Source: Microbacterium sp. Leaf159 (lineage in GTDB: Bacteria; Actinomycetota; Actinomycetes; Actinomycetales; Microbacteriaceae). From it: DNA of 64,000 nt. Under the pieces are notes generated by a model. That model did no database searches and was not told the DNA's origin. It was given only the letters and a program-made list of their open reading frames with translations. The DNA lies in contig NZ_LMOU01000002.1 in the NCBI RefSeq assembly GCF_001423615.1, forward strand, positions 431,857-495,856, given 5' to 3'. The stretch's first letter is position 1; each line of letters starts with the position of its first letter. Made by a program: the position numbers and the translations under genes. Shown here piece by piece: positions 55,409-63,425 of this stretch.

Positions 55409-56161
55409 ATGAGCGAGGGCTCTTCCCTGGAGCAGCCCGTGCCCGGCGAGGGGCAGGCACCGGCATCCGATGACGAGGTCGCGCCGCCGACGAGCGAATC
55501 GGATGCGGTGCTGGGCCGTCGTGCGCAGCTGCTCGCCACCGAGCATTGGGGCCTGCTCGCCGCCCGCAGCACCGCCCAGAGCGAGGTCCTCACTCGGATC
55601 ACGATCTTCCTGACGCTGGTGTCGGCCGGCCTCGTGACGATCGGGCTCCTCGGCCAGGCATCGGACTTCGGCGGCTGGTTCGGCGGAGCCTCGCTCGCCA
55701 TCCTCGCGTTTCTGTCGCTCATCGGCTTCATGACGCAGGCGCGGGTGATGAACGTCTCGGAGGAGGACATGATGTACGTCGTCGCGATGAACCGCATCCG
55801 CGGCGCCTACGTCGACATCGATCCGGCCGTGGCCGACGTGTTCCTCGCCTCGCCCTACGACGACCAGCCGGGCATGAAGCGGACCTACTCGTTCCTCCGG
55901 CCGCGGCGCGTCAGCATCCTGCTCGGCAGCTCGGTCATGCTGCTGATCGTGGTGAATGCATGCGTGGTGGGGATGCTGGTGGGCTCGGCGATCATCGCCG
56001 GCGGGGGCTCCTTCGGCTGGGCGATCGGATGCGGGGTCGTCGCCGGTCTTCTCTTCGCCGCCGGGTTCATGATCTTCGGCGGCGTGGGGTTCCGCTGGGC
56101 CTGGGGTCACTACGTCGCCCGTCGGCCGACCCCGGAGAGCGACCCGCGCTCGCTACGCTGA
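55409..56161 (+). CDS. Four-helix membrane protein, unknown function
   Basis: A 250-residue protein with an acidic/Pro N-terminus (residues 1-40), a helix-rich segment, membrane helices at about 60-82, 88-110, 170-190 and 200-225, and a conserved-looking soluble loop between (VSEEDMMYVVAMNRIRGAY). I do not recognise the family. The ATG at 55409 follows CAATACGGAT. Its stop codon overlaps the -10 of the next gene, so the two genes may be transcribed both together and separately. Confidence 0.85.
   Translation: MSEGSSLEQPVPGEGQAPASDDEVAPPTSESDAVLGRRAQLLATEHWGLLAARSTAQSEVLTRITIFLTLVSAGLVTIGLLGQASDFGGWFGGASLAILAFLSLIGFMTQARVMNVSEEDMMYVVAMNRIRGAYVDIDPAVADVFLASPYDDQPGMKRTYSFLRPRRVSILLGSSVMLLIVVNACVVGMLVGSAIIAGGGSFGWAIGCGVVAGLLFAAGFMIFGGVGFRWAWGHYVARRPTPESDPRSLR
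56154..56159 (+). promoter_or_regulatory. -10 element TACGCT, leaderless start inside the preceding stop codon
   Basis: TACGCT ends on the T of the upstream TGA stop; six bases later comes ATG at 56166. Confidence 0.6.
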
Positions 56162-56165
56162 GCGC

Positions 56166-58241
56166 ATGACCGAGGCGAGCACCCCCACATCGCGTCCCGC
56201 TGTCGCAGTTCTGCGGCGGATACCGGCGACCCTCACGATGGTCGCGCTGATCCTGGCCGTCGGAGTGGTGTGGCAGGGGCTGTGGAGTCCGTTCGAGAAG
56301 ACCGACCTGTTCGCGGACGTCGCCTACGGCCTGCCGAACTTCCTCGACGGCAAGTGGTGGACGCCCCTCACCGGCACCTTCTTCGTCAACGCGCCCTGGG
56401 TCTATCTCTTCACGATCTCGGGATTCTGGGGCATGGCGTATCTCGAGTTCCGGCGGGGTTCCCGAGTCGCCCTCGCCTACTACTGGGTCGGACAGCTCTT
56501 CGCGATGTTCGCGACCGCGCTGGTGCTGGCCTTCGCGTCGCAGCTGCCGTGGGCGTGGGCCGATGCCCAGGCCCAGGCGCTCGACGTCGGCGCCTCCGGG
56601 GGAACCATGGCGTGCATCGCCGCCGCGGTCGGACTGTTCCGCCCGCCGTGGCGGGTGCGCGGCTGGCTCATCCTGCTCGGGTTCGTCTTCATCGCGATGC
56701 TGTTCTGGGGCGCACTCGCCGACCTCGAGCACCTGCTCGCGGTGCTGCTCATCCTGTTCGCCGACCGCACCCTTCGCGTGCAGCGGACCACCGTGCGCGA
56801 GCAGCGCCTCATCGCCGTCGTCGCTCTGCTGGTGCTGGGCGCGGTCGAGATCATCACGACCCTGGTGGCGACCGACGGCCCGTTCGGTCCGACGGAACCC
56901 GCATCCGGTGGCTTCATCGATCTGGCGATCGACCTCGTCGTCATCGTCGTGCTCGTGAACGGGCTTCTGCGGGGGCGGCGCTGGTCGTGGGTGCTCGTGA
57001 TCCTGCTCGGCCTCTTCAACATCCTGATCGGAGCGCTCGTCCTCATCCTGATCACCGTCTTCTCGCAGGCCGACATCGATCTGCGCTGGGACGGCGAGAC
57101 CGAACTCGCTCTCGCGAACGGCTTCCTCTGGCTGATCCTGCTCGTCTACCTGATCGCCGTGCGTCGGGCGTTCCGAGCGAAGCGGAAGTCCCTCCTCGGC
57201 ATCCAGCCCGCACCCTCGGTCGACGAGGTGAAGGCCGAGCTGCGCGCGCACGGCGGCGGCACCCTGTCGTGGATGACGACGTGGGAGGGCAACAGCTACG
57301 CGCGCAGCGCCGCGGGGATCGTGGCGTATCAGCGGCGGGCCGGCGTCGCGCTCGCACTCGCGGATCCGATCGGCCCCGCGGATGCTCGTGCAGACGCCGT
57401 GACGGACTTCATCCGCACGGCGGAGAATGCAGGTCTCGTGCCGTGCTTCTTCAGCGCGGACGATGCCACCCGCCAGGCCGTGCCGTCGACGTGGCGGAGC
57501 ATCGTCGTCGCGGACGACACGATCGTCGACCTGCCGGGGCTCGAGTTCACGGGCAAGCGCTGGAACTCGGTGCGGACCTCGCTGAACCGCGCGGGTCGTG
57601 ACGAGATGACATTCAGGATGACGCACCTGAAGGCGGAGTCGTGGGGCGTGCAGCAGCAGCTGCGGGCGATCTCCGAGGCGTGGGTCGGCGACAAGGACCT
57701 CCCAGAGATGCGCTTCACGCTCGGAACGCTCGAGGAGGCAGAGGATCCGGAGGTGCGTCTCGCTCTGGCACTGGCTCCGAACGGCGACGTCGACGGTTTC
57801 CTGTCGTGGCTTCCCGTCTACGGCGACGACGGCACCGTGCGCGGGTGGACGCTCGACCTCATGCGTCGGCGGGAGGGCGGCTTCGCCCCGGTCATGGAGT
57901 ACCTGATCGGGTCATCCGCCCGGCAGTTCTCGGAGGAGGGCGCCGAGATCATGTCGCTGTCGGGAGCACCCCTCGCTCACGACTACCCGCCGGATGCCGG
58001 CATGATCGCCGCGCTGAGCGACCGCCTCGCCGAGGCGCTCGAGCCCGTCTACGGGTTCGGATCGCTGCACCGCTTCAAGCAGAAGTTCCACCCGCGCTAC
58101 GAGACCATGTACCTGCTGTTCCGCGACGAGGCCGACCTCGCGGCGATCGGCACGGCTCTGACCCGGGCGTTCCTGCCGGATGCGACGCTGCGGCAGTTCG
58201 CGGGTGCGGGGCTCGAACTGGTCCGAGGCAGCAAGGACTGA
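56166..58241 (+). CDS. Rhomboid-like membrane domain fused to DUF2156 (MprF-type) domain
   Basis: A 691-residue fusion. Residues 20-205 form a rhomboid-like six-helix domain: the loop-1 segment WWTPLTGTFF, GASGG at 142-146 (Ser144) and a later helix with His189 (LEHLLAVL), which match the catalytic Ser/His positions of rhomboid proteases. Residues 210-335 add about four more helices. Residues 350-691 are a cytoplasmic DUF2156 domain, the catalytic half of lysyl-phosphatidylglycerol synthase, with LEFTGKRWNSVRTSLNRA and HRFKQKFHPRYE. It may modify lipid headgroups with an amino acid; whether the rhomboid part is active is unknown. The start is set by TACGCT six bases upstream. Confidence 0.9.
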   Translation: MTEASTPTSRPAVAVLRRIPATLTMVALILAVGVVWQGLWSPFEKTDLFADVAYGLPNFLDGKWWTPLTGTFFVNAPWVYLFTISGFWGMAYLEFRRGSRVALAYYWVGQLFAMFATALVLAFASQLPWAWADAQAQALDVGASGGTMACIAAAVGLFRPPWRVRGWLILLGFVFIAMLFWGALADLEHLLAVLLILFADRTLRVQRTTVREQRLIAVVALLVLGAVEIITTLVATDGPFGPTEPASGGFIDLAIDLVVIVVLVNGLLRGRRWSWVLVILLGLFNILIGALVLILITVFSQADIDLRWDGETELALANGFLWLILLVYLIAVRRAFRAKRKSLLGIQPAPSVDEVKAELRAHGGGTLSWMTTWEGNSYARSAAGIVAYQRRAGVALALADPIGPADARADAVTDFIRTAENAGLVPCFFSADDATRQAVPSTWRSIVVADDTIVDLPGLEFTGKRWNSVRTSLNRAGRDEMTFRMTHLKAESWGVQQQLRAISEAWVGDKDLPEMRFTLGTLEEAEDPEVRLALALAPNGDVDGFLSWLPVYGDDGTVRGWTLDLMRRREGGFAPVMEYLIGSSARQFSEEGAEIMSLSGAPLAHDYPPDAGMIAALSDRLAEALEPVYGFGSLHRFKQKFHPRYETMYLLFRDEADLAAIGTALTRAFLPDATLRQFAGAGLELVRGSKD

Positions 58242-58336
58242 TCCCGGTCATGCGCGCTCACCCGCCAAGGGTGAGCTCGGGTGCGCCTTCCGGAGCTCGC
58301 CGCCAGGATGAAGGCACCGTCGAGGAAGGAACCACG

Positions 58337-59284
58337 ATGACCGACACTCCTGCGCCCGTCACTATCGCGAACTTCGCCCGTATCGAGAGCGCTCGCATGT
58401 TCGATGCGATCGCCTCCGCCGCCGGCGGGTCGAATCGATGGAACCACTATCGCGTGCCCACCCCGATCGACCGGCAGACCGTGATCAGAATGAATCGTGA
58501 CACTCTGTACAGCGCCGCGATCATCGACGTCTCGCGCGGCGCGACCATCACGATCCCCGATGTCGGCGACAGGTACGTCTCGGTGATGCTCGTGAACGAG
58601 GATCACTGCGTCAACCGCGTGCTCCACGACCCCGGCACTCACGAGCTGACGGCCCAGGACCTCGGATCCGATCACGTCCTCGCAGCGGTGCGCGTGCTGG
58701 TGGATTCCGAGGATGCTGACGACGTCGCCGTGGTGAACGCACTGCAGGACCGGTTCGCGTTGACGTCGGTCGCAGGCGGCGAGTTCCCCGCCCCGGTCTA
58801 CGACGAGGAGAGCTTCGCCGAGACTCGCGCGGCGATCCTGACGCTGGCGAAAGGGCTCGGCGGATTCGAACGCTGCTTCGGCCGGGCCGAGGACGTCGAT
58901 CCGATCCGCCACCTCCTCGCCACCGCGGCCGGCTGGGGCGGACTACCGGAGAACGAGGCGTACTACATCAACGTCGACCCGCGCCTGCCTTTCGGCGAGT
59001 ACACGCTGCACGTCGGCGATGTGCCCGTCGACGGCTTCTGGTCGGTGTCGCTGTACGACGGCGACGGGTATTTCGCGGCGAACGAGCAGGGGGCGTACAG
59101 CGTCAACAGCGTGACCGGAGCGCGGGACGCCGAGGGCTCGATCACGATCCGCTTCGGCGGCGATCTCGCCCTTCCTAACGCGCTCCCTCTCCCTGAAGGG
59201 TGGAACTACCTGGTTCGCCTCTACCGCCCGCGACCCGAGGTCCTCGACGGCACGTGGTCGTTCCCGAGCCTTCGGGCATCCTGA
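58337..59284 (+). CDS. DUF1254/DUF1214 domain protein
   Basis: A 315-residue protein with the DUF1254 N-terminal half (DRQTVIRMNRDTLYSAAIIDVS, VMLVNEDH) and the DUF1214 C-terminal beta half (YTLHVGDVPVDGFWSVSLYD, ending RLYRPRPEVLDGTWSFP). The function is unassigned in this family. No signal peptide is seen, unlike many relatives. GAAGGAA lies before the ATG at 58337. It is a single gene after the rhomboid fusion with a 95-base gap. Confidence 0.9.
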   Translation: MTDTPAPVTIANFARIESARMFDAIASAAGGSNRWNHYRVPTPIDRQTVIRMNRDTLYSAAIIDVSRGATITIPDVGDRYVSVMLVNEDHCVNRVLHDPGTHELTAQDLGSDHVLAAVRVLVDSEDADDVAVVNALQDRFALTSVAGGEFPAPVYDEESFAETRAAILTLAKGLGGFERCFGRAEDVDPIRHLLATAAGWGGLPENEAYYINVDPRLPFGEYTLHVGDVPVDGFWSVSLYDGDGYFAANEQGAYSVNSVTGARDAEGSITIRFGGDLALPNALPLPEGWNYLVRLYRPRPEVLDGTWSFPSLRAS

Positions 59285-59309
59285 CGCGGCGGGTGCCGGC
59301 TCGACCTCC

Positions 59310-59750
59310 TCAGCCGTCGCGCGGTGGCTTGCGCATCTTCTTGACGTCGGTGCGCCGCTTCTTGGCGGTCAGCCGCCGCTCCTTCGATCCGCGGCTGGGC
59401 TTGGTCGCCCGACGCTGCGGGGCCGGCGGGCGCAGCGCCTCGGCGACCAGCGCCACGAGTCGTTCACGTGCGGCGTCACGGTTGCGCAACTGGGCGCGGT
59501 GCTCCGATGCGGCGATCGTGAGCACCCCGTTCACGAGACGACCGCTCAGGCGGTCGACGATGCGGTCGCGCTGATACGGCGTCAATGTGGTGCTGTTCGC
59601 GGCATCCCACACGAGCTCCACTCGGGAATCCGCCGTGTTCACGCCCTGCCCACCCGGCCCCGACGAGCGCGAGAAGCGCCACGACAGCTCGGACTCGGGG
59701 ATCGTCAGACTTGACGAGACCCGGAGCCCCGGACGGTGGGATGACGGCAT
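59310..59750 (-). CDS. arfB: Alternative ribosome-rescue factor ArfB
   Basis: A codon-independent peptidyl-tRNA hydrolase that frees ribosomes stalled at message ends. The 146-residue protein has the GGQ catalytic motif at 33-35 (SSGPGGQGVNT), the class-I release-factor catalytic fold, and the basic C-terminal tail (KKRRTDVKKMRKPPR) that reaches into the empty mRNA channel. Full length. GGGAGG lies about 12 bases before the ATG at 59750. It lies 24 bases downstream of the MFS gene on the same strand. Confidence 0.95.
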   Translation of the reverse strand: MPSSHRPGLRVSSSLTIPESELSWRFSRSSGPGGQGVNTADSRVELVWDAANSTTLTPYQRDRIVDRLSGRLVNGVLTIAASEHRAQLRNRDAARERLVALVAEALRPPAPQRRATKPSRGSKERRLTAKKRRTDVKKMRKPPRDG

Positions 59751-59774
59751 GCATCCATCATCCCTCCCGTCCGG

Positions 59775-61061
59775 TCAGTTGTCGGCGCGTGCGAGTTCCG
59801 TCGGCACGACGGCATCCTCGCCGAGGGACCCGCGCTTCGCGGTGTTCGCGATGTGCGCGCGGCCGACGACGATCGCGGCGACGACCATGATGGCCGCACC
59901 CAGCCAATAGGGAGCCGCGTGACTGACGGTGACGTAGAGGGCGCCGGCGATCAGCGGTGCGACGGTGTTCATCGCCGCGGCGAGCGACTGGGTCGCCCCG
60001 CCGAGCCAGCCCTGCTCGTCGTCGCCGACCGCGTTCGACATGGCTCCGTCCATCGCGGCCTGCGAGGCGCCCTGACCTGCGGCGAGCAGAAGCGCACCGA
60101 CGATGAACACCCACGGCTGCGCGAAGATCGAGGCGACGACCGCGAGGCCGATCAGGCCGATCGTCTGCGCGACGATGCCGCTCACGATGACGCCGCGCTC
60201 TCCGATACGAGGCAGCAAGATTCCGAGCAGCACACCCTGGATGATGATGTCGATGATGCCGACGGCGGCCGTGAGAAGACCGATCTGGGTGGGACCCCAC
60301 TGGATCGAGTCCAGGGCGAGAACGCTGAAGTTGTTGACGAAGAACCCGAACGGCAGCGCGAGCAGACCGAAGCCGATCATGAGGCCCCGGAGCTCCTTGC
60401 GGCTGAAGGCGTCCTTGAAGACGGCGAACGGCTGCAGATCGCGCACGGCGATGCGCGGGATGCGGTTCTCGGGCTTCAGGCTCTCGGGGAGCAGGAAGAT
60501 GCTGAGGATCGCGATGATCAGCCCGACCGCTGCGGTGAGGAAGACCGGGAGTTGCAGGCTGACGGCTGCGAGGAGACCGCCGATCGCCGGGCCGATCATC
60601 ATGCCGATTCCCGACAGGGCGCCGAGCAGTCCGAACCGCTGAGCGCGCTTCTCGGGCGGGGTGATGTCGGCGAGATAGGCGAAGAGGGCGGGCATGTCTC
60701 CCGCGGTGAGGCCCTGGATGACGCGGGCGAGGACGAGCACCCAGATCGCTCCGCCGATGCCGAACAGCGTCATGGCGAAAGCGGCACCGAACGCGGCACC
60801 GATGATGACGGGTCGGCGACCGAAGCGGTCGGAGAGACGGCCGAGGAAGGGAGCGACCAGGAAGGCGCAGAGGCCGTTGATCGCTTCGAGCACACCGACC
60901 CAGATCGCGAGATCGCCTTCGTGCGACACGTATTGCAGCACGACGAAGGGCAGGACGGGGAGGACGACGGTCATGCCGATGACGGTGAGCATCGTCAGCA
61001 CGATGAGCATGATCCAGGCGCGCTTCTCGCTGCGCGCAGGCGGGTTCGTAAGTGAAGTCAC
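59775..61061 (-). CDS. MFS efflux transporter, TetA-like
   Basis: A 428-residue major facilitator with 12 predicted helices. Motif A is GRLSDRFGRRPV after helix 2, and the drug-exporter-like GPAIGGLLA (motif C region) is in helix 5. The long cytoplasmic mid-loop (FLLPESLKPENR) splits the two halves. It most resembles TetA-type drug/proton antiporters; the substrate is unknown. The GTG start at 61061 is set by a TTGACA/TACAGT promoter placing transcription at the start codon. A divergent TetR gene suggests drug-induced control. Confidence 0.92.
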   Translation of the reverse strand: MTSLTNPPARSEKRAWIMLIVLTMLTVIGMTVVLPVLPFVVLQYVSHEGDLAIWVGVLEAINGLCAFLVAPFLGRLSDRFGRRPVIIGAAFGAAFAMTLFGIGGAIWVLVLARVIQGLTAGDMPALFAYLADITPPEKRAQRFGLLGALSGIGMMIGPAIGGLLAAVSLQLPVFLTAAVGLIIAILSIFLLPESLKPENRIPRIAVRDLQPFAVFKDAFSRKELRGLMIGFGLLALPFGFFVNNFSVLALDSIQWGPTQIGLLTAAVGIIDIIIQGVLLGILLPRIGERGVIVSGIVAQTIGLIGLAVVASIFAQPWVFIVGALLLAAGQGASQAAMDGAMSNAVGDDEQGWLGGATQSLAAAMNTVAPLIAGALYVTVSHAAPYWLGAAIMVVAAIVVGRAHIANTAKRGSLGEDAVVPTELARADN

Positions 61062-61065
61062 TCCG

Positions 61066-61106
61066 AAACTGTATCAATACCAGTTTTGTTGTCAAGCCAG
61101 TTTTGT
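61066..61106. promoter_or_regulatory. Promoter and TetR operator region between the MFS and TetR genes
   Basis: Minus strand: TTGACA (61095-61090), 16 bases, TACAGT (61073-61068), six bases, GTG at 61061. Over it lies an inverted repeat AAACTG (61066-61071) / CAGTTT (61081-61086) with GTAT/ATAC in the centre, and two direct copies of CCAGTTTTGT (61080-61089 and 61097-61106). A TetR dimer bound here would block the promoter. Confidence 0.7.
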
Positions 61107-61119
61107 ATCGAGTTCGCGA

Positions 61120-61125
61120 TATCGT
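61120..61125 (+). promoter_or_regulatory. -10 element TATCGT, leaderless start for the TetR gene
   Basis: TATCGT, six bases (GGAGGG), then ATG at 61132. Confidence 0.5.
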
Positions 61126-61131
61126 GGAGGG

Positions 61132-61746
61132 ATGACGAACTCTGAGCCGCTCGGACGCCGCGAACGCAAGAAGGCCGCGACCCGCAAGAACATCTCCGAT
61201 GTGGCGACGATGATGTTCCTCGAGCGCGGCTTCGACAACGTCAGCATCCGCGAGGTCGCCGATGCTGCCGATGTCTCCCCCACCACCGTGTTCGCGCACT
61301 TCCCCCAGAAGGAGGCGCTCGTGTTCGATGAGGACGACGAGCAGCGCGATCGACTCGTCTCGGCCGTCCGCGACCGCGCTGAGGGCGTCACGATCAACCG
61401 GGCGATCCGCGACTTCTACACTGCTGAGGTCGGCGCGAACATCGACGAGCACGGCAACGACGTGACCCGGATCTTCCTCGCGTTCCTCAACGAGACGCCG
61501 GCATTGAGCGAGTACGCCGCGAAGATGTGGCTGCGGCACGAGGATGCTCTGGCGGACGCGATCGCCGACGAGCTCGGACTCCCCGAGCCGACGGCCGAGA
61601 TCCGCGTCTACTCCCGTTTCGTCCTGCAGATGCAGCTGCTCGTCAACGAGCACGAGGACCAGCTCGGGATCCTCGACGCCGGCTTCGCCGTGCTCGAGAA
61701 CGGCTGGGCTCCGGTCGAGGCGGCCCTCGCGGAGTCGCAGGACTGA
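61132..61746 (+). CDS. TetR-family regulator of the divergent MFS gene
   Basis: A 204-residue regulator with the N-terminal HTH (GFDNVSIREVADAADVSPTTVFAHF, residues 30-54) and a helical ligand-binding domain. The shared 70-base control region with repeated CCAGTTTTGT and an inverted repeat points to autorepression and repression of the MFS exporter. The C-terminal domain has no known ligand signature. It converges on the isochorismatase-fold gene with a 12-base gap. Confidence 0.93.
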   Translation: MTNSEPLGRRERKKAATRKNISDVATMMFLERGFDNVSIREVADAADVSPTTVFAHFPQKEALVFDEDDEQRDRLVSAVRDRAEGVTINRAIRDFYTAEVGANIDEHGNDVTRIFLAFLNETPALSEYAAKMWLRHEDALADAIADELGLPEPTAEIRVYSRFVLQMQLLVNEHEDQLGILDAGFAVLENGWAPVEAALAESQD

Positions 61747-61758
61747 GTCCGAAGGGTC

Positions 61759-62307
61759 TCAGAGAGCGGCGAGAACCTCCGACGTCGTCCGCACCCTCCC
61801 GAGCGCAGGGAACACACGGGTCAGCGAGCGCTCGTGACCGGAGGGGTCAGGGTCGGAGACGGCATCGGAGACCACCACCACCGAGAACCCCAGATCGGCG
61901 GCAGAACGTGCGGTCGACTCGACCCCGAAGGTCGTCGCGAGGCCCACGATCACGATGTCGGTGATCGCCTTCGCAGCGAGTTCTTCCGCGAGGGACGTGC
62001 CCGCGAACGCGCTCCACCCGGCCCGCCGCTGCACGGCCTCCTCGGGACGACTCTGGATCCCGGGCGCGAGCTCAGCGAAGCCCTCCGGCCACACTCTTCC
62101 TCCGGGTCCGTACTCGGTGACACCCGGCGCGGTACCGGTCGAGACGACGAAGGCGATCGGGCGACCGGAGGCACGGAAGGCCTCCACCAGGCTGCCCACG
62201 CGCGACACGAGGCTCTCGGCGCTGACCGCTCTCGCATTCGGAAGGGTTCCCGCCTGCACATCGACGACGACCAGCGCCGTCGATGACGGGAGTTCGATGT
62301 TCGGCAT
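61759..62307 (-). CDS. Isochorismatase-fold protein lacking the catalytic Cys and Lys
   Basis: A 182-residue Rossmann-like protein of the isochorismatase/nicotinamidase superfamily, with the first catalytic Asp (LVVVDVQ, D16). The usual nucleophile position in GLATDYCV reads GLATTFGV (G128 for Cys), as in true isochorismatases. The Lys usually found before SAFxGTxL is an arginine (RRAGWSAF). It is therefore unlikely to be an amidase; substrate unknown. ATG at 62307 follows GGGAAAGAG; a GTG at 62331 that overlaps the upstream stop (GTGA) is the alternative. It is coupled to the alcohol dehydrogenase gene. Confidence 0.85.
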   Translation of the reverse strand: MPNIELPSSTALVVVDVQAGTLPNARAVSAESLVSRVGSLVEAFRASGRPIAFVVSTGTAPGVTEYGPGGRVWPEGFAELAPGIQSRPEEAVQRRAGWSAFAGTSLAEELAAKAITDIVIVGLATTFGVESTARSAADLGFSVVVVSDAVSDPDPSGHERSLTRVFPALGRVRTTSEVLAAL

Positions 62308-62327
62308 CCGCTTCTCTTTCCCTGTCG

Positions 62328-63347
62328 TCACGGGAACGTGACGATAACCTTCTCGGCCGCACCCGGAGTCGCCGCCAGCGCGAGGGCCTCCTGCACCCGC
62401 GCGAAGGGGATGCGATCGCTGATGATCAGTTCGTACTTGCGCCAGTTCGCGATGATGTCGTCGGTGACCTCGAAGATCTCGGTCGGGTACCCCATCGAGA
62501 GCACGAGGGTGAGCTCGGTCGTGAGCAGAGCTCCGAAGTCGATCTCGACCGGCTTCTTGTGCACGGCGACGATTCCGAGGGTCGCCCCCTGTTTGGCCGC
62601 CGACGTCGCCGTGGCGATCACCGCGGGCGCACCGGCGGCATCCAGGTAGACATCCGAATCCGGCCGCTCACCTCGCACGCCGACGACCGGCGCGGCGGCA
62701 CCGTGCAGCTCGACCAGGCGGGCGAAGACATCTTCTTCCGCCGAATTGATCACCGCATCGGCGCCGATCAGCAGCGCCTTCTCGAGACGGTTGGGCACGA
62801 TGTCGACGACCACGACGTGGCCGGCGCCGCGCGCCTTGAAGCCGAGCACCGCGCCGAGGCCGATCGGGCCGGCCCCGAACACGACGACCTTGTCGCCGGG
62901 CTTCGATGCCGTGCGGTTGGTCGCGTGCCTCGCGACGGCCATGGGTTCGTTCAGCGCCGCCACCTCCCACGGGATCTCCTCGGGGATGACGCGGAACTGC
63001 ACCCCGGCCCGAGCGTCCTTCAGGACGATGACGTCGCTGAATCCGCCCTGTGCGCCGCCGCTGCCGAGCAGACCGTCGACCGTCGCCATGACGTTGATCA
63101 CCACGTGGTCGCCGACGTGCGCATCGCCCACCTCGGCGCCGACCTCGATGACCTCACCCGCGGGCTCGTGCCCCAGCGGAGTGGCCCCCTGACGGGGCGG
63201 GATGCCGCCGTACATCGTGTACATGTGGTCCGACCCGCAGATGCCGCAGGCCTTCATCCTCACCAGCACGTCGCGGGGACCCGCCGTGGGCTGCTCGACC
63301 TCGAGCACCTCGGTGGTTCCGGGACCTGTGATCACCACTGACTTCAT
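62328..63347 (-). CDS. Zinc-dependent medium-chain dehydrogenase
   Basis: A 339-residue dehydrogenase of the threonine/sorbitol dehydrogenase type. The catalytic zinc region has CGICGSDHMY (Cys about 34) and GHEPAGEVIEVG, and NAD(P) binds at VVVFGAGPIGLGAVLG. The four-Cys structural zinc lobe is replaced by a short GLLGSGGAQGG loop, so the structural zinc is absent. GAGGGAGAA precedes the ATG at 63347. It is divergent from a LacI regulator, suggesting a sugar or sugar-alcohol substrate. Confidence 0.92.
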   Translation of the reverse strand: MKSVVITGPGTTEVLEVEQPTAGPRDVLVRMKACGICGSDHMYTMYGGIPPRQGATPLGHEPAGEVIEVGAEVGDAHVGDHVVINVMATVDGLLGSGGAQGGFSDVIVLKDARAGVQFRVIPEEIPWEVAALNEPMAVARHATNRTASKPGDKVVVFGAGPIGLGAVLGFKARGAGHVVVVDIVPNRLEKALLIGADAVINSAEEDVFARLVELHGAAAPVVGVRGERPDSDVYLDAAGAPAVIATATSAAKQGATLGIVAVHKKPVEIDFGALLTTELTLVLSMGYPTEIFEVTDDIIANWRKYELIISDRIPFARVQEALALAATPGAAEKVIVTFP

Positions 63348-63389
63348 GCCGTTCTCCCTCGGTTGCATCGGCCGACGCAGTCTTGCGCT

Positions 63390-63411
63390 GTCACTAAACA
63401 ACATTAGTGAC
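63390..63411. promoter_or_regulatory. LacI-type operator between dehydrogenase and regulator
   Basis: GTCACTAA (63390-63397), six bases, TTAGTGAC (63404-63411): a perfect 8-bp inverted repeat centred between the divergent starts. Confidence 0.75.
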
Positions 63412-63413
63412 TC

Positions 63414-63419
63414 TAAGCT
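63414..63419 (+). promoter_or_regulatory. -10 element TAAGCT, leaderless start for the LacI gene
   Basis: TAAGCT, six bases (GTCTCC), then GTG at 63426. It lies three bases after the palindromic operator. Confidence 0.5.
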
Positions 63420-63425
63420 GTCTCC

